From Cymbidium sinense (taxonomy: Eukaryota > Streptophyta > Magnoliopsida > Asparagales > Orchidaceae), in assembly GCA_021442155.1 (NCBI GenBank), contig CM038221.1, positions 76,896,494 to 76,960,493 of the forward strand: DNA of 64,000 bases, read 5' to 3'. Shown here in pieces: positions 26,506 to 37,310 of this stretch; positions within the stretch are counted from its first letter, which is position 1, and the number at the start of each line of letters is the position of its first letter. The position numbers were made by a program, and so were the translations under genes. A model generated the notes under the pieces. It ran no database searches and was not told where the DNA came from. It was given only the letters and a program-made list of their open reading frames with translations.

Positions 26506-27090
26506 AATTACGACAAGATATCCTCTACCACTAAAAAAGTCTTATTTTGTGATAAGGTAATTCCATTCAAATTAATGAATGTCAAGGCAACCTACAAAAG
26601 AATAATGGAACAAATTTCAAAAAGCAGAACAAGAGAAACATTAAAGTACATTTCAAGAACTTATAGATAAAAATCTAAGTCGAGTAGCACATTCAAGATC
26701 TCAAGAAGACGCTTGTCATTGCAACCCTCAAAAAGTACAACATGAGACTTAATTTGCTAAAGTGTACCTTTAGCATAAGGTTATGCCTCACACTAGAAGA
26801 CCCTAATAAAATAAAAGCTATACTCGATATACCATCACTGAGAACTGCAAAGTACAACAATTAGGTGGGCTAGTTGTTAGACTTAATCAATTTATCTCTT
26901 TAATGGTCGGTCATTCTTCAAAGTTCTTAGAAACGTCAAATAATTCAAGTGGATAGATGAGCGTGAAGCCACATTCCAGCAATCGAAATCCCTACATACC
27001 TTGATGCCATTATTACAAAGTGCGCAACCCAAAGAAAGTATATTGCTCTACTTCAAAGTTAGTGAAGATGCAGTGAGCTTAATCTTTATT
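26506..27090 (+). pseudogene. Reverse transcriptase, C-terminal part, element B
   Basis: This resumes after the RTE with a YDKIS stretch, then LKKYNMRLNLLKCTF, SLPFFKVLRNVK-type sequence and ATFQQSKSLHTL, which follow the end of gypsy RT (the 'YNMRLNPAKCAFGV' and 'ECEAAFQQLK.YL' blocks). SILLYFKVSEDAVS marks the RNase H start. The YVDD region is unreadable. Dead. Confidence 0.8.
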
Positions 27091-27700
27091 TAAGAAAAAG
27101 AAAAAAAAGTAATAGTCTATCTACTATATCAGCAAAATCATCCGAGGATCCAAATTGTGATACCAAATCATAAAGAAATTAGCGCTTTCCCTCATCGACT
27201 CAACGCCCCTTTTTAACCATCCAAACTTTCAAGCTCATTTGATCTGAGCATCACAAACCAACAGCTCAAGGCAATACTCTTCGAGCCTGATAATTCCAAG
27301 AGATTACTTAAATGAGCTATTAAATTGAGTGAATTTAACGTGTCTTACTTATTGCAAACATTAATCAAATTTTAAGCACTCACCGACTTGTTGATTGACT
27401 TCAATAATATCAATCTCGAAAACATGGCGCACCAAGAATAAATGTTAGCAATATATGAGGATGCCACATTAGGAGAGCAAGGCATGGGAGTCAAAGTGGT
27501 TCTAGAAAGCATGGTGGGGATGACTCTCACTTAGTAGAAAAAAACAAATTCAAAATCACCAACAACAAAACCAAGTATGAAACTCTACTCAAACTGAGAT
27601 TTGCATAGGACTTATAGTCAAAACACTTAATGGCATACTCAGACTCTATAATAAACTATGTAAATAGCAACTTGGAAATGCGAGACAAAATGCATCAATG
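27090..27700 (+). pseudogene. RNase H, element B
   Basis: Readable pieces are VIVYLLYQQN ('IYYVS' strand), AIKLSEFNV followed by SYLLQT and LTDLLIDFN, and in the second RNase H-like part GVKVVLESMVGM and FKITNNKTKYETLLKLRFA. The last matches 'TNNEAEYEALLxGLRLA', where the catalytic E is K. Plant Tat-lineage elements have two such RNase H-like segments; here the second is present but decayed. Confidence 0.7.
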
Positions 27701-28089
27701 GTATATGTTCACAATAGAGGAAATTAGCAAACTAGTGTTCTTCCAAATAGTATAGATTCCTTAAAAAACATAAAAAATTAAAAAATCAACTTGACGACCT
27801 CCTAAGTTCAACGACTTAAGTGTCAGGCCACCTCTTAAATTCACACGTCTCAGCATCAAAGAGGGCAACACAATTGAAGTAATAAAAGATAACTCACCTC
27901 AGAGATATCATAAATCCTAAGTGGTTGAAGATCAAAACATCTCAATATATCTTACTTGGAGACAAATTATTCAGAAGATCAATAACTTCATTGAATATCA
28001 AATATGTTAAGAAAATGAGTAGGAAAAAATTTAAAATAAAGTACATTCAAGCAAATGCGACAGTCATTCAAGAGGAAGAATAATCGCCC

Positions 28090-28362
28090 ATAAAGTCCTA
28101 CGACAAAAATATCTCTCACTAATATTGTGAAGAGATGCTAAAAACTTCTCAAGATGTAAGGAATGTCAAAAATTCTCACCAATAAAGTTGCAACCCTCAC
28201 ACAAAATGCAGCCCATCACTATTGTAGTCATTCACAATATGGTGAATTGATCTAATCGATCCTTTGTCACTCACCAGAAGTCAAAGAAAATTCATTATAG
28301 TCATGTTGAATACTTTTCAAAATGAATCAAAGCCAAACTGCTCGCCAAGATCACTGTAAAAG
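28090..28362 (+). pseudogene. Integrase, 5' half, element B
   Basis: This carries the CEEMLKTSQDVRNVKNSHQ stretch (decayed HHCC zinc finger, 'CEKCQ') and VEYFSK, then KAKLLAKITVKV, corresponding to the core 'VDYFTKWxEAxxLAxIT'. It is cut at 28,362 by the 4.4 kb LTR and resumes at 32,795. Confidence 0.8.
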
Positions 28363-31300
28363 TGTGGGCTCCAAAAATTCTCTCGAGGAGAGTGTAACTT
28401 ATTGCCGAGTTAAACTTTTACAAGACAGATGAGATTGCAAATAAGACACTACCTAGAGATTTCACCCTCATTTTGTGAAGACTTTAAATCTAGTTCAAAC
28501 TTTCCTATACGCACAAGCACTTATAGTTAATTACCCCTCCCAATGATGAGAGAGAACTTTCGATTAAGGCTAATTATTATTTCACTAATTGATTAGTTTA
28601 TAACAGTAATAAATAGAGTTTATAATTTAAAAAGTTATCATTGTTAACTTAAAATGAATGTTGGGAGAATGATGATGCGCCCAATCAAGATCTCATGATT
28701 CCATCGTCCCGAGTTGTCATGGTCCCTGCTCTACTTAATTAGAAGATATGTTCAACCTAACCTGACCAAAAAATTTGTCTACAACCATGGATTACTTCGT
28801 CTAAGAAGATCTTACATACTTGAGTTGTTGTTTGTTTAGGAATGATGATGCACCCGATCAATATCTCATGGTTCCGTCATCCCGGGTAATCATGGTCATT
28901 GGTGTCTTAATTAGAGGATGTAGTCAACCCAATCTGATCAAAGAATCCTTGTCGGCAGTTATGGGTTGTTTCATTCAAGAAAATCTTGTAGACTTGAGTT
29001 GATGTTTGTCTAAGAATATAGTTTTAAGTATATTTTATAATTCACAACTCAAAGAGTAAAGTCGTTGAAGAACATACAGGGAACAACAATGACTGTAATT
29101 TAGTGGGGCCCATTGAAGAGCCAAATAACCCGGTTAGATGACTCTGGTCATAACCACTATTTTTAGTAGTGACATTTACAAGCAAAAGCATGCAAATAGA
29201 AATGCAAGTCATGTCCTCACTAACATGAGATTTATTAAGAGTGAATATAGCAATACATATGACTTGACATTGGCTCTTTTATGAGCTAAAATCTTCTTAA
29301 ATTATCACCACTGATAAATGGTTGCAAATGATGGATGAATTTTTTATTTATGTTTTTTAATAATAAATTTCATTTTTAAGTGATTTTCATAATTTTAAAA
29401 TTCTCTTGAATATGTTAAAATTTATTAGAATTTGAACTTTAGATGATTTTACATTAAAGTTTTAGAAATTTTGATAATAATGACCCTTCTAGTTGAAGTC
29501 TTCAATCAACACGGCCATCAATGGACTGCGGATTATTTGAGCATCCATACTATAATTCAAAAAATTTAATTTTGAGATTGAACTCTACCGATTGAGATCT
29601 TCATTCAACACGATCATCATTGCGATATAGACCTTTTTAACTCTGTTTATCTGCTAACAAAAGATCGGATCTATGAATCTATAATTGTGTCCTCAATCTT
29701 CAAATTGAGAGTTTATAAATTTAAATATAAAATTTAAGGCCTTTGATGGGTCGTATGCAAATATGAAAAAAAAATTTGATTAATGCTTAATTTACGAACA
29801 ATTTTGTCAGCCCTTGTTCTCATAAGAATGAAGATCAAATTGATTAAGTGAGACTAAAAATTCTATCATATAAGTGAAGCGGCCAATTAGAAGTGTGTAC
29901 ATGTATCAATTCTTAACATTTGGATTTGCAAAAAATGCATACATTCTTAAAACGATTATCAATTTACAGATGTTTGCACAGTTTTCAATATCATGTGATC
30001 TAAATCAATTTTATATTTGATTCGCGCAACATCCTCATACATTAGAATTAGGCATTTAGCATGTGTCGGGACACATACAAGTGGCTCAAAATTGCTTGCA
30101 TGCTCTTTTTTTCTTGTAGTGCACGTAAATTATTTCATTTGAGAATAAATAAACGTTTGTGTACATTTCAACATGGTGGGCTTGAGTGCAAAGTTGCCTC
30201 AAGACCCATGAATGATTGATAAATTTAACTTTAGCTTTGAGACTAGATATTTTATGAAGATATTTATTAATCATTCGATATACATACATGAGTCCCAAGG
30301 CAAAAGTTAATTTTAATTTTAGCCTGTGTAGCATTCTCAGACCATACAATTGAGCATTTATTATATTGCTTGGAGCGCATGCGGATAATTCAGTTTACTT
30401 TACAATAACTCATGCATTTTCAAACACTAGAGTTAAGCATTTAGCATCTATGTCGAGCACATGATAGTTATTTCAAGTTATTACGTAATTTTTGGTGCAC
30501 TTGGCTTATTTGCTTGCATGAATTTTAATGAAACTACAAGATACATTTGCATGCCTTTTCATGCCAAATAATCTGAGTTAATTTTATAGTCAACCCATGC
30601 AGCATACTCAAACACTAGGTTTAGACTTTCAGCACATGTATCAGGGCCCATGAGAGTGTGCTCAATAATGCTTGTGCCCATTCGAAGCATTGAATTTAAA
30701 TTTTGATTTTATCTCATAATGTGTGCAAAACTCATCTATTTAGGTTATTTGCACGGATCTTGATGTCATCAATTTAAATGCATGATTGTCTCATGATATG
30801 TGCTATTCATTTAATTTGAAATTGTGATCGTTTGCACGCATTTTAATGTAATGAGTTTGCATATGAGATCACTTCATAATATATGCAAGAGTTTATTTAA
30901 AGCTCATATCAACATCTAATGTTCGCATGTATGATGTGTTGCAGATTTGGTGGGGTATGACATTTTAGTTTGTTCAATCATTTAAAGTGATGCTCTTTAT
31001 TTGCATTTCATCTATGGTTTATTGAATTCTCTTATTTCAATGAGATTTGGTTTGTGCTTGTCATCAAGCTTGTAAGTTTATTACAAGTCTGCTTTAAATT
31101 CTTTTGGCTATCTTTAATTTATCTAATGCAGCATATAACACAATCTAAGTGCTCAATAAATAGTTATGTTCATGCTCATTACTGAGCTAATTAACTTCAT
31201 TGCAATCCTTTATGAGTTTAATTTGGGTCTTATTCTCACTTGAAAATAAGCATTCAAACATACTGTAGGTTATATACACTTCAGTTCTATATCCAGATGC

Positions 31301-31536
31301 AAAGTCTCAGTGTTCTTAGAAAGGCTACATTTGTGTTAATTTGCAAGTTGTTTAATTTTATTCTTTGATCGTGATCTTATGTAAATTCACTTTCAAGTCC
31401 AACTTAAATTTTATTTTCATTTAAAGTTTGGCATTCAAATCTAATGCAGGCCTCTTATATGTTTTATATGAATCTTAAGTCTTGATTGCGATTGACTTGT
31501 GTTCTTTTACCCATTCTTATGTAATCTTTTATACAT

Positions 31537-31614
31537 ACATATATATATATATATATATTAAATTTTGATTTTTTAGAGAGAGAAATTGATAGTGAGAGAG
31601 AGAGAGAGAGAGAG
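31537..31614. repeat. (TA)n and (GA)n microsatellites
   Basis: (TA)n lies at 31,537-31,559 and (GA)n at 31,592-31,614, both inside L4 at the edge of the pyrimidine-rich (minus sense) block. Confidence 0.9.
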
Positions 31615-31619
31615 GAGCG

Positions 31620-32212
31620 AGAGTGAGATGACTATGGGCTTGGTGAGGAAGACAACAAAGGAGTGGCATGGGTGGAGTTGAGTTGTTCATGCTAGGGCAT
31701 GGCCGTTTGAGTGTAGTGTGAATGGCAATGGGCTATGCTGCAAGAACAATTGAGAAAGAGGAGAGCCGTGGCGTGCAAACTCGAGGGAGAAGAGGGAGAC
31801 AAGTATGGGAGGCTCATTCTTGCTATAGGATTAAAATCAAAGGAAGAGAGTGGCGGCTTTCTTGGTTCGTGTGCTAACATGAATAGAGAGGTGACAAGAT
31901 AAAGGGGTTTGAAGCGTGATAGGGGTGTCGTGTGAGTTGTAGGCAAGAACATTGTAGGTTTGGGAATGAAGACAAGAATAGGGTTGAGATCAATTTCAAC
32001 GGCCTGTGGGTTGGAGGAGAGTAAGGAAAAGCGAGACAAAGAAAACTCCAAGGATGAGAGAGGATGCTCGTGGGTTGGATGGAGAAAATAGGGTTTGGGC
32101 TATTGTGTGATTTGGAAGATGGGGAAGAGGAAGAAATGGAGCGAGAATTGGGAGATCATGCGGGTATGAGGTATGGGCGGCTATTTGGATCGGGAGAGGA
32201 TAGAATAGGGGA
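31620..32212 (-). other. Pyrimidine-rich block in L4, cargo or native leader
   Basis: In LTR sense this is C/T-rich and GC-richer than its surroundings. It holds a 119-codon open frame (32,051-31,692) starting MEFSLSRFSLLSSNPQAVEI and rich in S, P and L. I recognise no domain. It sits where L2 and L3 carry host-gene fragments. The phrase next to it (TTTCTCGAAATGCATACC, 32,223) matches L2 at about 7,950, so the block border is common to both. It may be another captured transcript or the family's original transcribed leader. Confidence 0.4.
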
Positions 32213-32794
32213 CTAAATTAAGTTTCTCGAAATGCATACCAATTTTGACAAACTCTTTCGGCGACCTCCAAGTAATATGGGTGTACCTCCTGAGTAATTT
32301 TGACATTATGAATGCCACGATATAGTCCATTTTAAAAGCAGAGGTCATTTGGTGATTTTGACGTCAATCAAGATGATTTAAATCCAAATTATATGACATC
32401 GCATCCATAGCTCACCATTTGTACCATACTCAATCAAATCAATTATGGATGGTGTCTCTTGGTAAATTTCAACATTTCGACAATACTAACGCTGTCGTTT
32501 CGTGAAAGAAGGATGTTTGGTTAACATCAATGCCTCCCAACTCCAATATGTGTGCGGTTATATCTACGACTCATCTTTTTTCAATTGGATTGATACATGA
32601 TGATGTGAGGGCTCCATTCTAGGCAATTTCAGCATTCTAGATGCACCTGCATGATCTATTTTGCGACTCCACAACACTTCAAGTGATTTCGTTCACACTT
32701 GAGATATTTCAAACTCAATTTCCATAATACCACGTCCGATGTCGATTAATCTGATCATATACAATCAATTTGGCTTACAAAGTTATATGCCAAC

Positions 32795-33237
32795 AAAAGT
32801 TGCCTAAAATTTTATCTAGTTCAATATCATCTACCAATATGGAATTCCAATGATGATAATAACAATCAACATACCACAATTCATCGACAAGCATCTTAAG
32901 AAATTTTACTAATCTCAAAGCATTCCCTTAAGTTCGCCTCAATAGTCAATCTACAAATAAACAACTAAGACAAAGCTACCAACAAACAATTTTCAATTTA
33001 CAAAGAAAAAAAGCTTGAAGGTGTTAAAGGCAAATAGGGGGAGGCACTACCCTCATTCTTATGGGTGCCATGGATAACTCCTTCCTAAGCAACTAGTGAA
33101 ACACAACTCATGGGACCGAGGCTTTACTATCAATTGAGTATGAAATGCATAGCCAACAAGTTATAGCAATCATTGGCTACAAAGTAAATTCTACTGTGTG
33201 AGAACAAATAAATAAATGCATAGAGACAACGCTTAAC
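32795..33237 (+). pseudogene. Integrase, middle part, element B
   Basis: After the target duplication the frame gives NFI (with two stops that are single transitions from Q and W), YQYGIPMMIIT and PQFIDKHLKKFY, which corresponds to 'CRFGIP..IITDNGxQF' of the integrase core with D-N-G lost. Further on it reads PQSNGQT-like, KKKLEG and YEMHIANKL-like sequence. It ends at a Tourist-like MITE. Confidence 0.8.
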
Positions 33238-33240
33238 TTA

Positions 33241-33519
33241 GAGTCTGTTTGAGGCAGCTGTAGCTTTTTGAAAAGCTAATCATAAAGTTATTGCGGGAAA
33301 AATAATTTTTTAAAAAACTATTGTGGATGTTACAAATATTTTCTTTTTTAAAAAATTCAAACAACAGCTTTGACAGTCATCACACTCTAACAACTCTGGT
33401 TCTCAAAACAACTTTTCACCATAAAATTTTCTGAAAGCAGCCAAAAAGCTTGAAGTTAAACACAACTATGGTTGCTTTCTGAAAAGCAAAGCAGTCATAA
33501 AGCTTTTCCAAACGCACCC
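33241..33519. mobile_element. Tourist-like (PIF/Harbinger) MITE
   Basis: The ends are GAGTCTGTTTGAGG (33,241) and CCAAACGCACCC (33,508-33,519), inverted repeats of the G-G/T-N-T-G-T-T-T-G type. 'AGCTTTTTGAAAAGCT' and 'TCTGAAAAGCAAAGC' / 'AAAGCTTTTCC' continue the inversion inward. It is flanked by TTA on both sides (33,238-33,240 and 33,520-33,522), the target duplication of this superfamily. It carries no coding sequence and splits element B's integrase. Confidence 0.82.
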
Positions 33520-33522
33520 TTA

Positions 33523-33800
33523 TTGGGGGAATTCAAGGCACGGGCTTCATTGAGGTGAGAAGAAACTAAGAAGAGCATGGCAAAGTGATACAATATTACT
33601 GTAAAAGAAAAGGTCTTCCATCCAAGTGACTTGGAATTATAAAAAGTGGACGCAATAACTTGTCAAACTGCACTCAACAAACTTGGATTTTATGTAGGAT
33701 AGTTCAAACATTATCGAGCAAGTCGGCCCACACACTTATTAATTGTAAACTCACTAATGAAAGGAAGTGACAAGAACATGGAACGCCTACAACCTAAAGA
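33523..33800 (+). pseudogene. Integrase C-terminus, element B
   Basis: Readable pieces are YNITVKEKVFHPSDL (compare 'YNxxVKxRxFxxGDLVL'), then in another frame IIEQVGPHTY and KEVTRTWNAYNLKRL ('GAYKL..LDGKxVPRTWNAxNLKRFY'). This is the end of a gypsy polyprotein. After about 33,800 coding similarity stops. Confidence 0.78.
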
Positions 33801-34950
33801 GATTAAATCCATAAGGGAAGGTTTTTTTTTCCAACCCCTTGTAATCTATTACTTAATTATTTATATAGATTATTTTATTATTTCACAAACCATATTACCC
33901 AAAACACTTAGCAAGTAAAATCAACATAAAAAGAATGACTCACTAAGGACTCAGGTGATTCACCCCATACTCAACGAACCACTCACCTTTCATGTCATCA
34001 ACTCGCCCATAGTCTTCTACACTCAAAAAACTCGCCACCCCCGAGCAAATAATCATGAAGAAAGAGCTTGAATGATACCACAAGCTAGCCAACTTCAGGC
34101 ATTGTTGAACACATTAATCATGGTTTGAAAAAATCAACTTAATTAGAGCATTTGGTTATAAATGTGAAGTTGACCAACTTAAGTAGTAACTAAGAGTCAA
34201 ACCTCAAAAAACTTAAAGACAACAAGACTACTCATTGTAAGAGAGCTAAGGACCCCTAGACAAAAGACCTGCAAGCAAGTCAAAACCCTTAGGAAAGACC
34301 GATTCCTTTTCACCTATGAGCTAAGTCGCTCCAAGGTATCAAGTATATTCAACTTAACAAAAGGTGAGGACGACCACACCAATACTCATACTCACTTGCA
34401 TGTACATTCACTTAGTAGGCAAAAAAAATACACTGTTCAACTACCCTAGCTCTAATGAAATGACTACCCCTTGTGGGGCAAGATCTACAATGAGTAGTGG
34501 TTGTCTATCCTAGTATGTGAGTTTGGAAGAGTATTCCCACGAAAACTAAGAGTCTGGCATAAGGTGAGGTGCATCCAAGGTAACATTATAGCCATAGTGA
34601 GCTGACTTCTCTCTTTACAACAATATTCATATTGAGTAGCATGCGAGTCCATCCTATAGGTGAGTCTAGGTGCCTTTGCAAAGACTAAGAATCTAATGTT
34701 ATGTGAGGTACACTTAAAGATACTATTAAACAACTCGCAACAATAAAGCTATAAGTATTCATAAGTACAAACCTAACCATCAAATTATAAATGCTGCCAA
34801 ACACATACATAGTGAGTTCAAGTACTAACAAGTACATGATCATCATCATTTCCAAATACATAACCATAATCATTGTCGAGCACATTAACTATATACTGTC
34901 ATCCTAGGAACTTTAGAGTACATTTAAAACAATCATACGCTATAAACTTA
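33801..34950. mobile_element. Element B 3' flank, also found inverted at 55,985-56,830
   Basis: There is no coding. The reverse complement of 33,940-34,720 aligns with 55,985-56,830, sharing 'GGCTCTTAGTTAC(C)ACTCAAGTTGGTC' in two parts, 'GGGC(T/G)AGTTGATGACAT' and 'TTATGCCAGACTCTT'. Within it a ~130-bp unit is doubled (34,490-34,580 and 34,640-34,735, each with 'AGACTAAGA(G/A)TCT' and 'GTGAGGT(G/A)CA'). It is probably 3' noncoding or LTR sequence of a retroelement family. Confidence 0.6.
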
Positions 34951-34954
34951 GAGG

Positions 34955-35484
34955 TTGTTTAGGATCACTTTTATTTTAAATTTTTTTATTTTAAATTTTT
35001 ATTTTATTTTGTTTATATTTTGTTTCGAAGTAAAACATGTTTGATGGTAATTATTGTTTTTTAAAATATTCAAAATATATAAGGGCCTGTTTGGGATCAA
35101 TTTTATTTTGTATTTCTTGTTTTTGTTTTGATGTTATTTTTAAAAACATGTTTGTTTGATGTATTTTTTATGTGTTTTAATTTTTTTTATTTTTAAAAAT
35201 AAATAACATTATTTTTAAAAACACTCAAAAATAGCTTTTAGATGTTTTGAGTGTTTTTAAAAATAACAATAACCACCAAATATATTTTACTTTGAAACAA
35301 AACATAAACAAAACAAAATAAATATATAAAACAAAATAAAAAATATAAGTGATCCCAAACAACACCTAAAAGTTGTTTTGAGTATTTTTAAAAACAATGT
35401 TATTTAATTTTGAAAATAAAAAATACATAAAAATCACATCAAACAAACACGTTATTAAAAATAATATAAAACAAAACAGCCTGT
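34955..35484. repeat. Two interleaved inverted repeats (MITE-like)
   Basis: Arm a (34,955-35,082, AGGTTGTTTAGGATCAC...) is inverted at 35,253-35,373 (...GTGATCCCAAACAACACCT). Arm b (35,084-35,225, GGCCTGTTTGGGATC..., ..CATGTTTGTTTGATG) is inverted at 35,375-35,483 (..CATCAAACAAACACG, ..ACAGCC). The order is a-b-a'-b', not nested. It is extremely A/T-rich, with no coding. The end sequences resemble Tourist/hAT-type MITE termini. Confidence 0.65.
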
Positions 35485-35659
35485 TAAGTACCGAGCATAC
35501 ATAAAATGAATATCTTCAAAGTACAAAAGTTCAATAAAAATAATACAAGAATAACATAAGTATAGAAAAATTAAACATAAAATGAGTTCAAAAAAAAAAC
35601 TTTCATTTCATCTTTCAAAAATGTTATAAAGGAAGATGACCACAAAATTTCCATTAAAA

Positions 35660-37310
35660 CTACGAAACTATTACAAGTATTTTCTCTACAAATGTAAAAA
35701 TCAAGGAAAAAATCTGAATCAGCTTGTAGCATGCACTCATGATTTTCTTAGAATCTGATAAGTCGAAGAACTTGACCATACCCAAGAACCAACTATCAAG
35801 GTGACAGTTGATAACCGATCTCTCATTGCCATACCAGATTTCCTCCTCAAACATGTGCGCTAGGAGCATGCCATATTGCAACAAGTTTAAGAACCACTTC
35901 GTTGTACTAGATCTCATCTTCACATTGATGAGTTCCTCTTTGTGATAGGTCAATTCAATAGCTAATTTATTCCTCTATTCCTTTGTCCCTTTTAGAGCCC
36001 TCTCGACCCCCTTTGGAAGGCAAATCTTTCCATAATGAAGCCTTAACTGCTTCACACTCTGCCTCTACCTCACCCAATCGCTAAAGGGTTAATATATTCC
36101 TAGCCAAGATTGACTGAGCAAACCAACTCACAGTCTAAGCATTCATTACTGCAAAGGGCAACTTCAACAGAGAGAGTGAGTCTAGTCAATCTTGGATTAT
36201 TAACAAATATATACAGCCTCCCATGTCGAACGCGTCACTAGAAGGATCAACAATAAGCTATAAGAACTTGTAACCTATACGGGTCTTCTTCTCTTGGATG
36301 ACTCAAACAAGACTTTCTCCTTCCTTTTATTCAATGGTCTCTACACTAGCCACATCCCAGCACCCCTCTAGATGGGCAAGCTATCTTTTCTCTTGGGAGA
36401 AGCACATTTGTCTCTCCAATAAACATGTACCTTGGTGAGATGGACTTAGGCTCCACTGTGGCAATTGAAACTACCAAGATAATTAATTCGCCAACTCATA
36501 GTCACCTAGGAGGCGACACCAAAAAAAAAAAATGACAGAACTTCTAGGTCCATTGCGTGCACAATGAAGTCCATGCCGCCTACAAAAAAAACACATCAGT
36601 TATCAAAAGTCTCAACAAAAAAATTACAGTTACCACAACGGTTGGGTATTTACTATATAGATTTCTATACACTTTTTGGTTGAGAGGTACAAATCAATCA
36701 ATTGTGAGTCCTCTGCCATGAACCTTTTTTAGATTCAGCCTCTTTAGCATTCAGCTTAGAAGTAATTGCCTTTCCTTTTAAAAAAAAATGGGCCAAGTTG
36801 GCATAGGCCAGTCATTTGAAGGCTTCACAAACAAAAACTTTTTTTCTAATTCCTCACTTTATTCACCAAGCTTAGTATTATGTTGTGAATCACAGAAAAC
36901 TAAACACACAAAGGCCTTGGCAACAAAGAAGTGGCGAAACAAAATCAAACTTCACAGGATCCTCTCAACTTGCAAGTAAGAAATCAAAGTGACGATACTC
37001 ACCACAAAGTTTAACACAATTCATCTACAACACTAATCCATAAAAATTAAGGATGTTGACAATCTTCGAGTACGACGGGAATCTCAACCTGAATTTGCAA
37101 TGGTCAAATAGGATGCAAAACTCATTCTCGTAAACCATGTTGAATCTCCCAGCCTCATGAGCAGATCACACCAAGTTCATATTTCTAGAATAGTACCCCA
37201 TAAAAACCATGTTCGCCAACAACATCGTTGCCCAAGAGGACTCGTAGTATTCAAAGGCCAAGAATGCACAAACACACTTTCTTATAGCCGCCATAGCGTA
37301 CTTGCATAAT
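35660..37310 (-). pseudogene. Antisense coding remnant 3' of element B
   Basis: On the strand opposite to pol, open pieces read MAAIRKCVCAFLAFEYYESS with WATMLLANMVFMGYYSRNM, then FNMVYENEFCILFDHCKF with RLRFPSYSKIVNILNFYGLV (about 37,300-37,030). A 97-codon frame (35,953-35,660) reads RSSTTKWFLNLLQYGMLLAH and IWYGNERSVINCHLDSWFLG. The 'F...FRLRFP..S.IV.ILN..G' pattern recalls the antisense accessory ORF (plant-transposon-like domain) of Tat-lineage elements such as maize Grande. The match is from memory and partial. Stops and frame changes are frequent. Confidence 0.45.

Larger units (their letters stand above)
28363..32794 (-). mobile_element. Solo LTR L4 of the giant-LTR family, 4.4 kb
   Basis: It starts (plus strand) TGTGGGCTCCAAAAATTC, matching 3,632 and the inverted 16,473 end, and ends ATATGCCAAC(A) at 32,794, matching 8,436-8,455 loosely. 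AAAAG is present at 28,358-28,362 and 32,795-32,799 as the target duplication, with the LTR's last A shared or lost. Integrase coding continues directly across the insertion. Shared inner phrases include 'TTCAA(T/C)CAACACGGCCATCA' (29,508) and 'CCATTCTAGGCAATTT' (32,611), compared with 4,530 and 8,025. No internal domain of its own is present. Confidence 0.78.

Noticed and set aside
27960..28020. An EVID-like peptide on the minus strand as the missing COQ3 exon
   Set aside because: The surrounding residues do not fit the FDAVLSLEVIEHV context, and the sequence lies in the RNase H-integrase linker of element B on the other strand.
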